DNA of 64,000 nucleotides from Lamellibrachia satsuma. Lineage: Eukaryota; Annelida; Polychaeta; Sabellida; Siboglinidae. The translations under genes and the position numbers were made by a program. The stretch is taken from positions 218,501 through 282,500 of the forward strand of contig BSQZ01000130.1 of NCBI GenBank assembly GCA_033239005.1, read 5' to 3'. Of the stretch, positions 43,764-54,082 are shown piece by piece; positions within the stretch are counted from its first letter, which is position 1, and each line of letters opens with the position of its first letter. Under the pieces are notes generated by a model. The model was not told where the DNA came from, did not search any database, and saw nothing but the letters and a program-made list of their open reading frames with translations.

Positions 43764-44150
43764 CTAAATGTTGTGTTTCTGTTGTGGCTGGCTCACCTGT
43801 GGAATGGTCAAAATTTTTGAACGTTGACCTCTTGCTGGAGTTGATGCGGCTGCTGGGAATATCCAGTTTTTGATGTGCCGTGCTGTACGAGGTTCAGGGC
43901 TCATCGTGGCAAATAGCCCATTGGGTGCCAGCTTTGCAAATGCGAAAACTGTATTCCAGAGGCAAGGGAAAAGCTCTGTCACCCGGTCCTTTACCTCCAT
44001 GTATGGCATGTCTGGAGGAATGCTCAACCTTTTTTGTTTGAAAAAACGGTTGCGTTCTCGCTTACGTCGCTTAAGTCGTTTACGTGTGACCTGACCAGGC
44101 TTCATAGAGGGACCGTCTCGAATTTGTTTAGGGTCAATGTCAAAGTTCAT
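43764..44150 (-). pseudogene. Unassigned 3' ORF remnant of Gypsy-like element 2
   Basis: 128-codon minus-strand ORF directly downstream of the integrase C-terminal remnant (44160-44420). Its first 40 residues are strongly basic ('RKRLKRRKRERNRFFKQKR'), as at the end of some Gypsy Pol proteins. The rest is not recognised and may be host DNA or a third ORF. Confidence 0.35.
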
Positions 44151-44425
44151 CGGTCTGTCGTTACTGTCAGTATGGGCAGCAAGTCGTCTGCGAGTAGTGC
44201 CAGGAACCTGATGACGAATTGGCCGCGGATTGCACGAGTCCCAATTTTGTTCGGGGTTAACGATTCGACATTTTAGTTTAGCACTTTGGTTTTCCCTGTC
44301 TGTTGGTGGTGGAGAGAAATAACTGGCCCCTTACTCGGGTTACTGTCCAGTGTGGGTCCCACCTAGATGTTAGAGTCACTCTCGCTTCCGATTTAATAAT
44401 CACCGAATCTCCAGGTGAAATTTAA
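44151..44425 (-). pseudogene. Integrase C-terminal remnant, element 2
   Basis: Minus-strand fragments correspond to the better-preserved C-terminal block at 51696-52028 of the neighbouring element (shared features: a TRW/TRL-DP start, 'VTRV' and an N-P-E/R-x-K-W/L-type segment). Frames are broken. Confidence 0.5.
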
Positions 44426-46671
44426 CGGGCGTTAGCTATCCTGGCTAAACTTTCTCTGTTGTGTTTACGACTATCTTCAGTCATGGCACGTGCTATTTTC
44501 AAAGCTCGAGCCAATTCATCGAGTCGATTACCAAAAGTTTGGTTATTAGAAATTCGAAGTGCCTTTTGTAGTGGCATACGAATGTGTCGGCCAGTCATTA
44601 AGAAATACGGTGTATAACCGGTGGTTGTGGAGACAGATGCGCGGTACGCAAGTAAGGCGTCGTTCAAAACACTTTCCCAACTGGAAAGTAATATCTCAAT
44701 GTTGCCATTTGATAGTGGATATACTGGGGTTGTTGTGCGGTGCTCAATTCCGATTTGACTGAGATATCGTTCGAATTCAAAAGCTGTAAATTCTTTTGCG
44801 TTATCTGTAATAATCACTTCCGGTACGCCATGACGGCATATGAATCCGTTTGCAAAGGCGTTCCAAACACTTTCATTAGTTTTGTTAGGTAAGGGGAAAG
44901 CTTCGGCCCAACCAGTACAAAAATCAATGATTGTGAGAATGTAGCGGTTCCATGTGGGTGACTCCACTAGCGGTCCGATTAAATCGGCACCTATAATTTG
45001 GATGGGGTATGATGCAATCGGCATGGCTCCCATAGCATGGCTTTGAAAATGTCGGTTATTTGTTAGACAAACTGCGCAATTACGTAATTGTGCCCGGACA
45101 TCTTTACGTAAACCTTTCCACACATAGGCTTCTGTTATTCGACGTACAGTCTTCCAGACGGACAAATGGCCACATTCTTGATGTGCGCGTGAAATAACAG
45201 CTTCTCGATAGTCTGTAGGGAGAACTAAACGAGGATATAAAGGCGTGTGTAGGTAGGTGGATTTCAGACTGTATAAAACACCGTTTAAAATCTCATAGTC
45301 ATCATCGGTTTTGGCTAATTTCCATAATTCAGGAAATTCGCAGCGTTGATCCTGTGCTACTGCTTTCAAATCTAGTCCGTCATGGAGTAGTGGCAGTATG
45401 TCCGTTATGTCATCGTCATTGGTCATCAGTTCCGGGTAAAAAATATCTTCTGTGTCTATCACAGTAACATTGTTATTCGTGGTATGTTTTATACGAGATA
45501 ACATATCAGCGCGAATGTTGTGTCGACCGGATCGATAAGAAATTGTTGCTCCAAATTCAGCTAGAAGAATGCCCCATCTTTGTATTTTCGTGTTATTCAA
45601 CGCTTTCGTGAACAGACTCAACAAAGGTTTATGGTCGGTGTACACATGAAACTGAGACCCAAACGAGTATGCTCGTAATTTCTCAATACAGAATACAACG
45701 GCATATGCTTCCTTCTCGATCGTCGGCCATTTACGTTGTGTGTTAGACAAAGTATGACTAACGTACTTGATTACTTTCTCTAGCCAGTCATCAGATTCCT
45801 GGACTAGTATCCCGCCAATCGCGTAATCACATGCATCGGTATAACGTCGGTACGGTCGATTCATGTCAGGAGCCACCATCACGTGTGATGACGTCAGTAA
45901 CCGTTTCAATTCGTCAAACGCTGCTTGTTTGTCGTCGTCCCACGAAAATCTAACGTGTTGACGTGTCAAAGCAATTAATGGTTCAGCTACTGTCGCATAA
46001 TTTGGTAAGCTGTTCCTGTAGTAATTACACAAGCCAAGCATCGATCTAACTTCTTTGACTGTAGTTGGTGGCTTCAGTTTAGCGATGACGTCAACTTTAT
46101 CCGGATCTGTTGTAATTCCGTCAGCATTAAGAACATAGCCTAACAGTTTTACTTCTGGTAAACCAAATGCACATTTTGTCGGCTTAAGTTTAAATCCGGC
46201 ATCCCTAAGTTTGTCAAAGACGAGTTGCAAGTGTTTTACATGATCTTGTTCAGTTTTGCTATACACCAGAATATCGTCGATGTATACAAATACACACTTG
46301 CCAATCATATCAGCCAAGTTCTTATTCATTTCTCTTTGAAATAAATTTTGAGCTGATTTAAGACCAAACGGGACCTTGCTAAAGGCATAATGACTTAAGT
46401 AACAGCGGAAAGCAGTTTTATGTTTATCTTCCTCGTTCACAGGCATTTGATAATAACCTGCCTTTAAATCTAACGTTAAGTAGATAGTGCTCCCGCCTAT
46501 TAAATCAAAGATTTCTTGAATGTGTGGCAACGGGTAAGCATCTTTCTGGGTTACCTCATTTAGTTTGCGGTAATCAACGCACAGACAAGACTCGCCGTCT
46601 TTCTTTGGTACCAACAAAATAGGGCTAGAATACTCTGAATTATTTGGGTATATAATGTCATCATCTAGCAT
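44422..46671 (-). CDS. Pol (RT, RNase H, integrase) of Gypsy-like element 2
   Basis: 749 codons open. RT: 'VPKKDGESCLCVDYRKLN', 'LDLKAGYYQMPV', 'VFVYIDDILVYSKT' (YIDD). RNase H from about residue 265 ('YTDACDYAIGG', 'TDHKPLLSLF'). Integrase zinc domain about residues 490-535 (H-x4-H and C-AV-C), core with 'GADLIGPL' and 'IITDNAKEF'; the sequence between the last core glutamate and 'LLAYRAS' is shorter than usual, suggesting an internal deletion of some 20 residues. The order RT-RH-IN is that of Ty3/Gypsy elements. The ORF starts abruptly at the RT fingers: the stretch that should link it to the protease is missing compared with the element at 52052-52960. Confidence 0.9.
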   Translation of the reverse strand: MLDDDIIYPNNSEYSSPILLVPKKDGESCLCVDYRKLNEVTQKDAYPLPHIQEIFDLIGGSTIYLTLDLKAGYYQMPVNEEDKHKTAFRCYLSHYAFSKVPFGLKSAQNLFQREMNKNLADMIGKCVFVYIDDILVYSKTEQDHVKHLQLVFDKLRDAGFKLKPTKCAFGLPEVKLLGYVLNADGITTDPDKVDVIAKLKPPTTVKEVRSMLGLCNYYRNSLPNYATVAEPLIALTRQHVRFSWDDDKQAAFDELKRLLTSSHVMVAPDMNRPYRRYTDACDYAIGGILVQESDDWLEKVIKYVSHTLSNTQRKWPTIEKEAYAVVFCIEKLRAYSFGSQFHVYTDHKPLLSLFTKALNNTKIQRWGILLAEFGATISYRSGRHNIRADMLSRIKHTTNNNVTVIDTEDIFYPELMTNDDDITDILPLLHDGLDLKAVAQDQRCEFPELWKLAKTDDDYEILNGVLYSLKSTYLHTPLYPRLVLPTDYREAVISRAHQECGHLSVWKTVRRITEAYVWKGLRKDVRAQLRNCAVCLTNNRHFQSHAMGAMPIASYPIQIIGADLIGPLVESPTWNRYILTIIDFCTGWAEAFPLPNKTNESVWNAFANGFICRHGVPEVIITDNAKEFTAFEFERYLSQIGIEHRTTTPVYPLSNGNIEILLSSWESVLNDALLAYRASVSTTTGYTPYFLMTGRHIRMPLQKALRISNNQTFGNRLDELARALKIARAMTEDSRKHNRESLARIANAR

Positions 46672-46982
46672 TTAGAGAAACAATCAGAATTTTGTTGGAT
46701 TAAATGGTTAATTTCCATACTGCCTGTTTCGGGCGCAATTGGACCAATGCTTGTATAACCATCTTGTAAATGACATCTTAAAGGCCATTTCTGGGAAAAC
46801 CAGGTAAATACATTTCTTGTTAAATCGATCACACCTCTCCCTTTTCGCAAAGAAGGATCACCCAATATCATTTCGTGTGGTAATTCGTCGCACACTACTA
46901 CCTCAACAGGAGAAATAATGCCTGATATAGCAACCTGTGTTTTACCACATACTTTAAGTGACACTCCACCTAAACCTTGCAT
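46665..46982 (-). pseudogene. Protease-to-RT linker region of element 2
   Basis: 105 codons, closely similar to residues 19-122 of the 52052-52960 ORF ('GLGGVSLKVCGKTQ', 'HEMILGDPSLRKGRGVIDL', 'SIGPIAPETG'). Upstream (46983-47140) weaker protease sequence continues in other frames. The ORF ends at 'FSKC' where the other copy continues, marking the left edge of a small deletion. Confidence 0.7.
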
Positions 46983-47145
46983 TGGTCCAGGATGCTCCAG
47001 TAAACATGCACGATGCGTTCTCCTTACAATAAGGTCAAAAATGTATCGTCATAGAAGAGTACAAGAGGCGCCTGTGTCAACAAGGGCAGTCACCTTGATA
47101 CCAGATAGAATAAGGTTGACCGTAGGCTGCCCGCTTACCTGACCT

Positions 47146-47541
47146 TTATGATCTAAGACGAATGCCCGTTTCCCGACAACCTGCGTTGTGAATAACGGCG
47201 ATGACATTCCTTAGCATAGTGTCTTGGCTTGCCGCAGTTGAAACAAAGCAGCTGGCGTCTTGTGCTGGTGTCGTCTCTGGGAACACGGCGGGTGTTCGTG
47301 TTGACAGGTGTGCCGTTACGACGGTCGTTAGTCGCATGAGTGGACGCATCACGGGAGGCAAGGCTGCGCGCTTCGATCTTGGCGATTTTCGTGGCCAGCT
47401 TCTCCACTGTCGACGAAAGGGAATCAACCATTTTGATTAATGGCGGAGTGGAATCGGAGGCCGGCTTCCCCATCATGCCAACTTCCATCGGCTGCTCGTC
47501 CCGTCCGAGGCGTGTGTAAGCGTCCTGTCGCTTACAGAATC
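47146..47541 (-). pseudogene. 3' part of gag, element 2 (with zinc knuckle)
   Basis: Minus-strand 111-codon frame with 'LLCFNCGKPRHYAKEC', a CCHC knuckle, and 'SLSSTVEKLATKIAKIEARS', matching the end of gag 1. The 5' part of the same gag lies at 48521-49055, on the other side of a solo LTR. Confidence 0.85.
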
Positions 47542-47545
47542 GTGT

Positions 47546-48516
47546 TGTAAAGTATAGGCCAGTTTGATGTTAATTAGTTTTTATGCGTTAATGTTTAGTA
47601 AGTCATTTGGAAGTTTATTCGATGTGTTAAGCCTAGATTAACAACACAAAAACAGGTTTCTAAAGGTTTATAATTAAACCACCCAAGTGGATATGGACAC
47701 AATCCATATGGTGTCAAAGATTGATGGTACTGTTTAGACACTTCAGCCTTCCATTTAATCCTGACATTTGTTGCTCTGACCCGAGGGTCAACGTAATTGG
47801 GGAACCGAGAAGGAGCCTTGGGAACTCTGGAATTGGCGCAGCTCCAAGAGTTCAAAAGTTTAACTTGCAAAATTGGGAAAGGAAGATTGGCAGACGTCAT
47901 TGTCCAGTGGTTGAGAGGGTGGGTGGATTTAACAAGTTGGCCAATAGTAAAGCGTATTGGGTATTTAAGCAACCACAGCGCCTCTAGTGACGGCGTCTGA
48001 TTTTGGAAAACTGGGAGTATAAATACCCCGGAGGAGCGTTTACAAGGGGGCGGCAAGACTATTTTAAATTCACACTTAGGTGTGTAGTCATGCTGCATTT
48101 TAGGCATCCAAATTTTCAGTAAGGGTGGTCCTGGCGGGCCATACCTGCTTTAGCATTAAAATTCAAAATTTCCGGCCAGAATTTTCTTGTCAAATCTTCT
48201 AGATTTTAAGAATCTGTATACATTTTGAGTGATGTTTACATTCACTACTTTTCTTTACGGTTTACAGTGATAGATGTCTTCACTGTTTTTTTTATTTGTC
48301 ATCGTGAGTGATTATATTGCTACTATGTACGTAGCCGTCTGATGTACAAGATTAAAATCGTTTCGAACCTGGAGAACAATGCGTTGACTACACTTCTGTA
48401 GTACTCTATGTACTCATTGGTCGAGTGAGTACACATTTAGTTATAAACCTCGACCTGGCGAGCGCAAAAGCGTGCGGCCCCGAAGAAGACAAGAAGAGGG
48501 AGGCATATATCTTACA
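47546..48516 (+). mobile_element. Solo LTR inserted in gag of element 2 (TSD GTGT)
   Basis: 971 bp beginning TGTAAAGTATAGG and ending ATCTTACA, flanked on both sides by GTGT (47542-47545 and 48517-48520). Removing it rejoins the gag sequence as seen in the related copy near 53470. It is the inverse of the LTR at 49400-50416 and of the same family. TATAAATA lies at 48018-48025. TG...CA ends and a short target duplication are the hallmarks of LTR integration; the internal part was lost by LTR-LTR recombination. Confidence 0.9.
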
Positions 48517-48520
48517 GTGT

Positions 48521-49055
48521 GACGTCTACGAATGCTGCTTCTATCGTAGCAGGCGACTGCTCGACGAGTTTTCGTGCTAGTTCTTTGGATTTCAATCCTC
48601 TAGCGAAGGCTTTAATCAGGAGACGTTCCTGGTCGGCGTTGCGGTGTGCCGTAGGATAGGCCACATCAGCGATATCTCAAAATCGTCGAGCCTACTGGGC
48701 AGTTGGTTCGTAAACAGATTGACGAATTTTGTCCAGTTCATCACGTAACACAGCAGATTCATCTGGGTTGAGAAACTGGGTGGACATATGGTTACGCTAA
48801 CCCAAAGAATAGCGGCTCTTCGGCAATTTCGATAATACTGTCCGCACCAACCTGGTTGAAAGCCAACGTAACCTCTCGGATCCAATTTCGTACAGCGGCT
48901 GTCGTAGAACCATCGCACGTTTGTGTCTGACGTATTAAATCTCGAATTTGTTCGCGTTGTGTTCGAATGTGTCGTCTTTCGGCTTCTTGTTGTGCCAGTC
49001 CTAATGTATAGTTTTGAAATTGTGCCGCATCCATTTTGAAATGTTCGTAAACCAA
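48521..49055 (-). pseudogene. 5' part of gag, element 2
   Basis: Starts at 49055-49053 with 'MDAAQFQNYTLGLAQQEAER', matching gag 1 throughout ('AVRNWIREVTLAFNQVGADS'). A deletion near 48790-48830 removes about 55 residues and shifts the frame, and further on the frame continues to the solo LTR insertion. Confidence 0.85.
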
Positions 49056-49399
49056 TTAAAGTAAACAAAAAAAATCACTGTTCGTGTTCGTCCAATGACA
49101 AATGTCAATGAAACAATGTTTCGTTCAGCATAGCGTCAATAGAGTAGTGAAACATCACAATTATAAGTTCGACAGACACATACCTCTCTAACAGATCGTC
49201 GATGGTAATCGTCGTGAACGTACGTTTTAAAATACGCTAGTCAGTGTACGTAAAAAAAATCTCTGCCATGTGCGACTTGCCAACGTACGTTGTAATGTGC
49301 GTTCACGAGTCAGTGTACATCGAAAAAAATCGCTGGCGCTGCTAGCCAATGTACGCCAGTCAGTTTACGCCGACAAAAATCGCTGGCGTCACTCGCCAA
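49056..49399 (-). other. Leader of element 2 with PBS-like repeats
   Basis: After the LTR end the minus strand reads TTGGCGAGTGACGCCAGCGA, a likely primer-binding site, and similar TTGGCTAG and TTGGCAAG segments recur at about 49295-49355 and 49240-49290 separated by A/T runs. Organised like the leader of element 1. Confidence 0.6.
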
Positions 49400-50416
49400 T
49401 GTAAGATACATGCCTCCTTCTTTTTGTCTTTTTCGGGGCCGCACTCAATGGTCAATGAGACATTTCTCACAAATTAAAGATATTTTGATTGTCCGTCGTT
49501 TTTGCGCTCGCCAGGTCGAGATTTATAACTGTATTTGTACTCACTCGACCAATAAGTACATAGAGTACTACAGAAGTGTAGTCAACGCATTGTTCTCCAG
49601 GTTCGAAACGATTTTAATCTTGTACATCAGACGGCTGCGTACACAGTAGCAACATAATCAATCACGATGAAAAATAAAAATAACAGTGAAGACATCTATC
49701 ACTGTAAACCGTAAAGAAAAGTAGTGAATGTAAACATCACTTAACATGTATACAGACTTTTAAAGTCTAGAAGATTTAACAAGAAAATTTTGGCCGGAAA
49801 TTTTGAATTATAATGCTAAAGCAGGTATGGTCCGCCAAGTCCACCTTTACTGAAAATTTGGATGCATAAAATGCAGCATGACTACACACCCCAGTGTGAA
49901 TTTAACATAGTCTTGCCGCCCCCTTGTAAACGCTCCTCCGGGGTATTTATACTCCCAGTTTTCCAAAATCAGACGCCGTCACTAGAGGCGCTGTGGTTGC
50001 TTAAATACCCAATACGCTTTACTATTGGCCAACTTGTTAAATCCACCCACCCTCTCAACCACTGGACAATGACGTCTGCCAATCTTCCTTTCCCAATTTT
50101 GCAAGTTAAACTTTTGAACTCTTGGAGCTGCGCCAAATCCAGGGTTCCCATGGCTCCTTCTCGGTTCCCCAATTACTCGGGTCAGAGTAATTTAGCAAAT
50201 GTCAGGATTAAAGGGAAGGCTGAAGTGTCTAAACAGTATCATCAATCTTGACACCATATGGATTTAGTCCATATCCACTTGGGTGGTTTAACGATAAACT
50301 TTTAGAAACCTGTTTTCTGTTGCTAATCTAGGCTTAATACATCGAATAAACTTCCAAATGACTTACTAACATTAGCGCATAAAAACTAATTAAATCAAAC
50401 TGGCCTATACTTTACA
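49400..50416 (-). mobile_element. 5' LTR of Gypsy-like element 2
   Basis: 1017 bp with TGTAAAG...CTTACA ends (minus strand), directly upstream of the leader and gag of element 2. TATAAATA at 49951-49944. It is an inverted relative of the solo LTR at 47546-48516; alignment by eye shows small indels and scattered substitutions. On its upstream side it interrupts the env remnant of another element. Confidence 0.88.
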
Positions 50417-51180
50417 ACCTGTTAAAATGTGTGTGGCTACGTCGGCGGCAACCTGAAGTTGGACATTATAGTTACTTGAGTTACCCGGAATAGACCCACT
50501 CCAAATGTAATATGTTTTATAAGACACAGTGTCCGTTAGTGGGAGTCTAACACGAACAATCAGCTGGTTTTCCGTTCGAGATGTTGGCGACACTCGAATA
50601 TTCTCGTAATACCAATTTACAGTGGGTGAACTAAACCGGTTAAAATCCTTAATAATTCCTGTCTGCTTCGGTTAAAAATCCTAACTCAAGCGAGGCTCGT
50701 TGTCTATGGAACATATCTTGTCTAAGCCAGTTACTGCATGCAGACTCCATAGCGCTTAACACCTGCTCTACTCTTAGCTATGCGTCAATAATCTGCAAAA
50801 GTTTGTCCTGTTGCTTCATTAACTACTTCAATGAAACGGATCTCAGCCGACACCTTCTCTACATAGTGCTGTAAGCTTAGAATGTGCTTACGATTTTGGA
50901 CTAGTTGGTCATACGTTTGATTGATAACAGAAGAGGTGTACCTGTCGTTTGCACTCCAAAACATCGGCGTCGGTAGCTGTACCGAACAGTGTTTTTGAAA
51001 TGACCCAGAACAAATTAATAATACCTCGTTTTTCTCTAGGTACTGGGGCATGGTAAGCGTACATTGTTCGCTCAATGTCGTAAATTTGCAAGTCCCACGC
51101 ATCCGTCGTTTCGTTGGTTAGTTCATGAACCGCGCGTAATTCATTTCTTGAATCTTTGGAGCTTGAATCGTTGGAGCTTA
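50405..51180 (-). pseudogene. Env-like gene remnant of Gypsy-like element 3
   Basis: Minus-strand pieces (51091-50909, 51102-50785, 50593-50405) in different frames resemble the Env proteins of errantivirus-type Gypsy elements: a basic furin-like site (about 51037-51023) is followed by a hydrophobic, glycine-containing fusion-peptide-like stretch and then heptad-like helical sequence. Frameshifts and stops break it, and the C-terminal part with the membrane anchor is missing because the LTR of element 2 begins at 50416. Such proteins serve membrane fusion in related elements; this copy is non-functional. Confidence 0.6.
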
Positions 51181-51479
51181 GATCGTAACCATGGGATCTT
51201 AGTCGGGGTTGCTAATGGTTATTAAAACAACCCAAGTCGCAACGTGACTGCGAGTCTCGTCGCCTCCCGTCACCAATAGTCCATCAGGCAAGAACCGTGG
51301 TTCGTTGACTCTGTTCTGTCATAATCGGCAGACAATACAACAGTCATTAATGCAGTCAAAGTCATTAACGTGTAATACACGCCACTAGATGAATAGCTTC
51401 CAATCGGCATTTATTTTTGAACGAATTCTGTCGGAGTCAAATTTCATCGCTTTCTGAAGTGGGAAATCACAGGGTCCGT

Positions 51480-52030
51480 CTCGATGTCGCTGTCAGAGTC
51501 AGATAAGTCAGCAGCCAGTTGCGTCCGTCCGGACAGCGTTCTGACCCGCAACGGTCCGTCGACGTTCCGCTGTGTCTGGACGTTCAGTCGGTCGTCTGGG
51601 GGCGTGGCTAACAAGTCATCTGAGGGGGAGTTACGACCCTGGTCTGGGGCTCTCAGGTTCTGCCTAAGCGGCTGTCGTCGTCGTCGGCCATACAGCTATC
51701 GGGGACCGCCTCGTAACTGTGCAGTGTTATCACTGTCATTCCTCTGTCGGAGACCGTCTCGGAATTGTCCAGTGTCGTCACCGTCATTCTGTTGTTGGAC
51801 GTCTGGCCTGTCATTTCGCAAGCGAATCAGTTGTCGTTGATATCTGCTGGGTATGTGTTGTTTACGCTTTGGCCGGGGTTGACAGTCATCCCAATTTTGC
51901 TCTGGGTTAACAATGCGGACCTTCTCTATGTTCAAAACTTTAGTCTTACCCGACCGTGGATGGTGTAAAAATACAAGAGGACCCTTAACACGCGTGACAA
52001 CCCATTCTGGATCCAAGCGGCTTGTCAATG
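51480..52030 (-). pseudogene. Integrase C-terminal segment of element 3
   Basis: Minus-strand frame 52028-51696 has 'VTRVKGPLVFLHHPRSGKTK' and 'EKVRIVNPEQNWDD', the C-terminal integrase/GPY-like module, then a low-complexity Q/N/D/R tail built of DNA repeats (51690-51800). It follows the deleted pol at 52052-52960. Confidence 0.75.
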
Positions 52031-52051
52031 ATACTCGACCTTCTGCTCTAA

Positions 52052-52960
52052 TTACAACATAACTCCAGGGGAAATTTGTTTTTCGTTCGCTTTTCTGGCA
52101 AGTCTCTCATGAGTATATTTACGACTGTCCTCGGTCATCGCTCGTGAATTGCTAGGCCGAATTATTTCATCATGTAACATGTCCTCTATCGTTTCTTCAA
52201 CCACCTCCCTCTTATTCAAATGTAACATGTCCTCTATCATTTCTTCAACCACCCCCCTCTTATTCAAATGTAACATGTCCTCTATCGTTTCTTCAACCAC
52301 CCCCCTCTTATTCAAATGTAACATGTCCTCTATCATTTCTTCAACCACCCCCCTCTTATTCAAATGTAACATGTCCTCTATCATTTCTTCAACCACCTCC
52401 CTCTTATTCAAATGTAACATGTCCTCTATCATTTCTTCAACCACCCCCCTCTTATTCAAATGTAACATGTCCTCTATCATTTCTTCAACCACCCCCCTCT
52501 TATTCAATGGCATACGGTACGCTTTCTGACAATTTGGAGGGCCAACAGTTTTTATGTGTAAAGCGCTAGTCTGACATTCACCATTCCGTTCCCCTTTTGC
52601 TGAGAACACATCACCATTTCTCTGTATCAACTTGTTAATTCGGGCATTACCAGTTTCTGGCGCAATCGGGCCTATACTTGAGTAACCCTGTTTAGCATGC
52701 CGTCTGAGCGGCCATTTCTGATTAAACCACGTTAGTTCATTCTTTGCCAAATCAATTATACCCGTTCCTTGTCTCAAGGAAGTATTTCTTAGAATCATTT
52801 CATGCGATAAATCCTCACAAACCACTACCTCAATAGGAGACGCTACTCCCGCCACAGCTATCTGCGTTTTTCCACACACCTTCAAAGACACACCACCTAG
52901 GCCTTGTAATGGCGCACTGTCTTCTAAATAGTGTACACGATCAGTTCGCTTAACAATCAT
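52052..52960 (-). CDS. Internally deleted Pol of element 3 (protease linker fused to integrase tail)
   Basis: 302 codons stay open. Residues 1-125 match the protease-RT linker of element 2 ('GLGGVSLKVCGKTQ', 'SIGPIAPETG'). Residues about 150-265 are seven 16-residue repeats of 'LNKRGVVEEMIEDMLH'. After 'DEIIRPSNS' (first RT residues) the sequence jumps to 'RAMTEDSRKYTHERLARKAN', the integrase tail. RT, RNase H and the integrase core, about 2.1 kb in element 2, are absent without a frameshift. The product would have no catalytic activity. Confidence 0.85.
   Translation of the reverse strand: MIVKRTDRVHYLEDSAPLQGLGGVSLKVCGKTQIAVAGVASPIEVVVCEDLSHEMILRNTSLRQGTGIIDLAKNELTWFNQKWPLRRHAKQGYSSIGPIAPETGNARINKLIQRNGDVFSAKGERNGECQTSALHIKTVGPPNCQKAYRMPLNKRGVVEEMIEDMLHLNKRGVVEEMIEDMLHLNKREVVEEMIEDMLHLNKRGVVEEMIEDMLHLNKRGVVEETIEDMLHLNKRGVVEEMIEDMLHLNKREVVEETIEDMLHDEIIRPSNSRAMTEDSRKYTHERLARKANEKQISPGVML
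52155..52510 (-). repeat. 48-bp coding minisatellite in pol, seven units
   Basis: AATGTAACATGTCCTCTATC followed by ATTTCTTCAACCACCCCCCT CTTATTC repeats with exact 48-bp spacing. Units differ only at one C/T and one or two purine positions. The period is a multiple of three, so the minus-strand reading frame is kept. The single ancestral unit is the conserved RT-entry helix of Gypsy Pol. Confidence 0.95.
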
Positions 52961-53149
52961 GTCTAAAATGTCACGTCCTTAGAAGCGAGCAACTAGCGCC
53001 CATATCGACCAACCCGGTCACTTTAATACCTGATATCACTAAATTTACTGTCGGGCGCCCGCTTATCTGACCTCTAACTTCTAAGACGTGCCTTCGTTTC
53101 CCGATCGCTGTCTCTGGCGGGTGTCTACAGTGGCGTGCATAATGACCAA

Positions 53150-54040
53150 TTCGTCAGCAGTTGAAACATTCCACCTGTCGGGAGCGTGGTCGGTCATCTC
53201 GCTGCAGACTCCTTCGCGCGTTCTCGTGCATCGGGGCCTGGCGGCGTCTGGCGTCTCTAAGAGCGGTCGGAGTTCGCGATTCTGATTGACTGTTGATCTT
53301 TATCTTGGCCACCTTCGTTGCCAGTTTCGTCACTGCCGCTGACAACGAATTAATCATTGTCGACAACGGCAGCGCGTTTTCAGAGGGGCGTTCTCTCATC
53401 ACGCCAACTTCCGTCGGTTCTTTCTGTTGGCCGAGGCGTGTATATACGTCTTGTCGCTTGCAAAACCGAGTGACGGCGGTTATTGCTTCCTCGATGTTTG
53501 CGGGGTTGGCCTGCTCGACAAGTTTGCGGGCAAACTCGTCAGATGTTAACTCACGAGCAAAGGTTTTGATCAGTATGATCAGTTTTGATCAGTGATCAAC
53601 GTTGCGTTGCCCGGTGGGATAAGCAATGTCCGCGACGTCCCGTAAACGTCTCGCGTACTGGGTTGTTGGTTCATAGGCCGACTGGCGGAGTCGTTCCAAG
53701 TCGTCTCTCAATGCGGCACTTTCATCAATGTTCAGAAATTGGGCAGCTAGATGATCGCGTACATCTGCCCATAGAATGACATTGCGTGCCACTTAATTGG
53801 CGACGATTACACCCTCGACGAATCTTTCGAGTTCAAATCTCAGCGGACCAGCGACCGTTTTAGAAGCAATTTTTATTATATTGGGTGCACCTACTTGGTT
53901 GAAAGCCAGTGTCACTTCTCGAATCCAGTTTCTTACGGCAGCAGTAGTGGCGCCGTCGCATTTTTTCGTTTGACGAATCAAGTCACGATCGTATAGATCT
54001 GGAATTGTTGGTTGTCCATGTTGAAATGTTCGAAAGTCAA
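53150..54040 (-). pseudogene. Gag of Gypsy-like element 3, broken
   Basis: Minus-strand pieces (54018-53793, 53792-53589, 53530-53293, 53402-53154) follow the order of gag 1 ('AAVRNWIREVTLAFNQVGAP', 'RDHLAAQFLNIDESAALRDD'). Lesions: a TAA at about 53792, a short duplication of GATCAGTTTTGATCAGTGATC (53560-53600) with frameshift, a stop inside the zinc knuckle near 53155, and loss of about 20 residues after the start. Non-functional. Confidence 0.82.
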
Positions 54041-54082
54041 TTTACTGTGTTGTTGAATAATTCCTGGCGCAGGCTCGCCAGT

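Noticed and set aside
47595..48107. 170-codon minus-strand ORF, with an inverted twin at 49862-50251
   Set aside because: Both lie wholly inside LTR sequence in opposite orientation; no domain is recognisable and LTRs of this type are non-coding.
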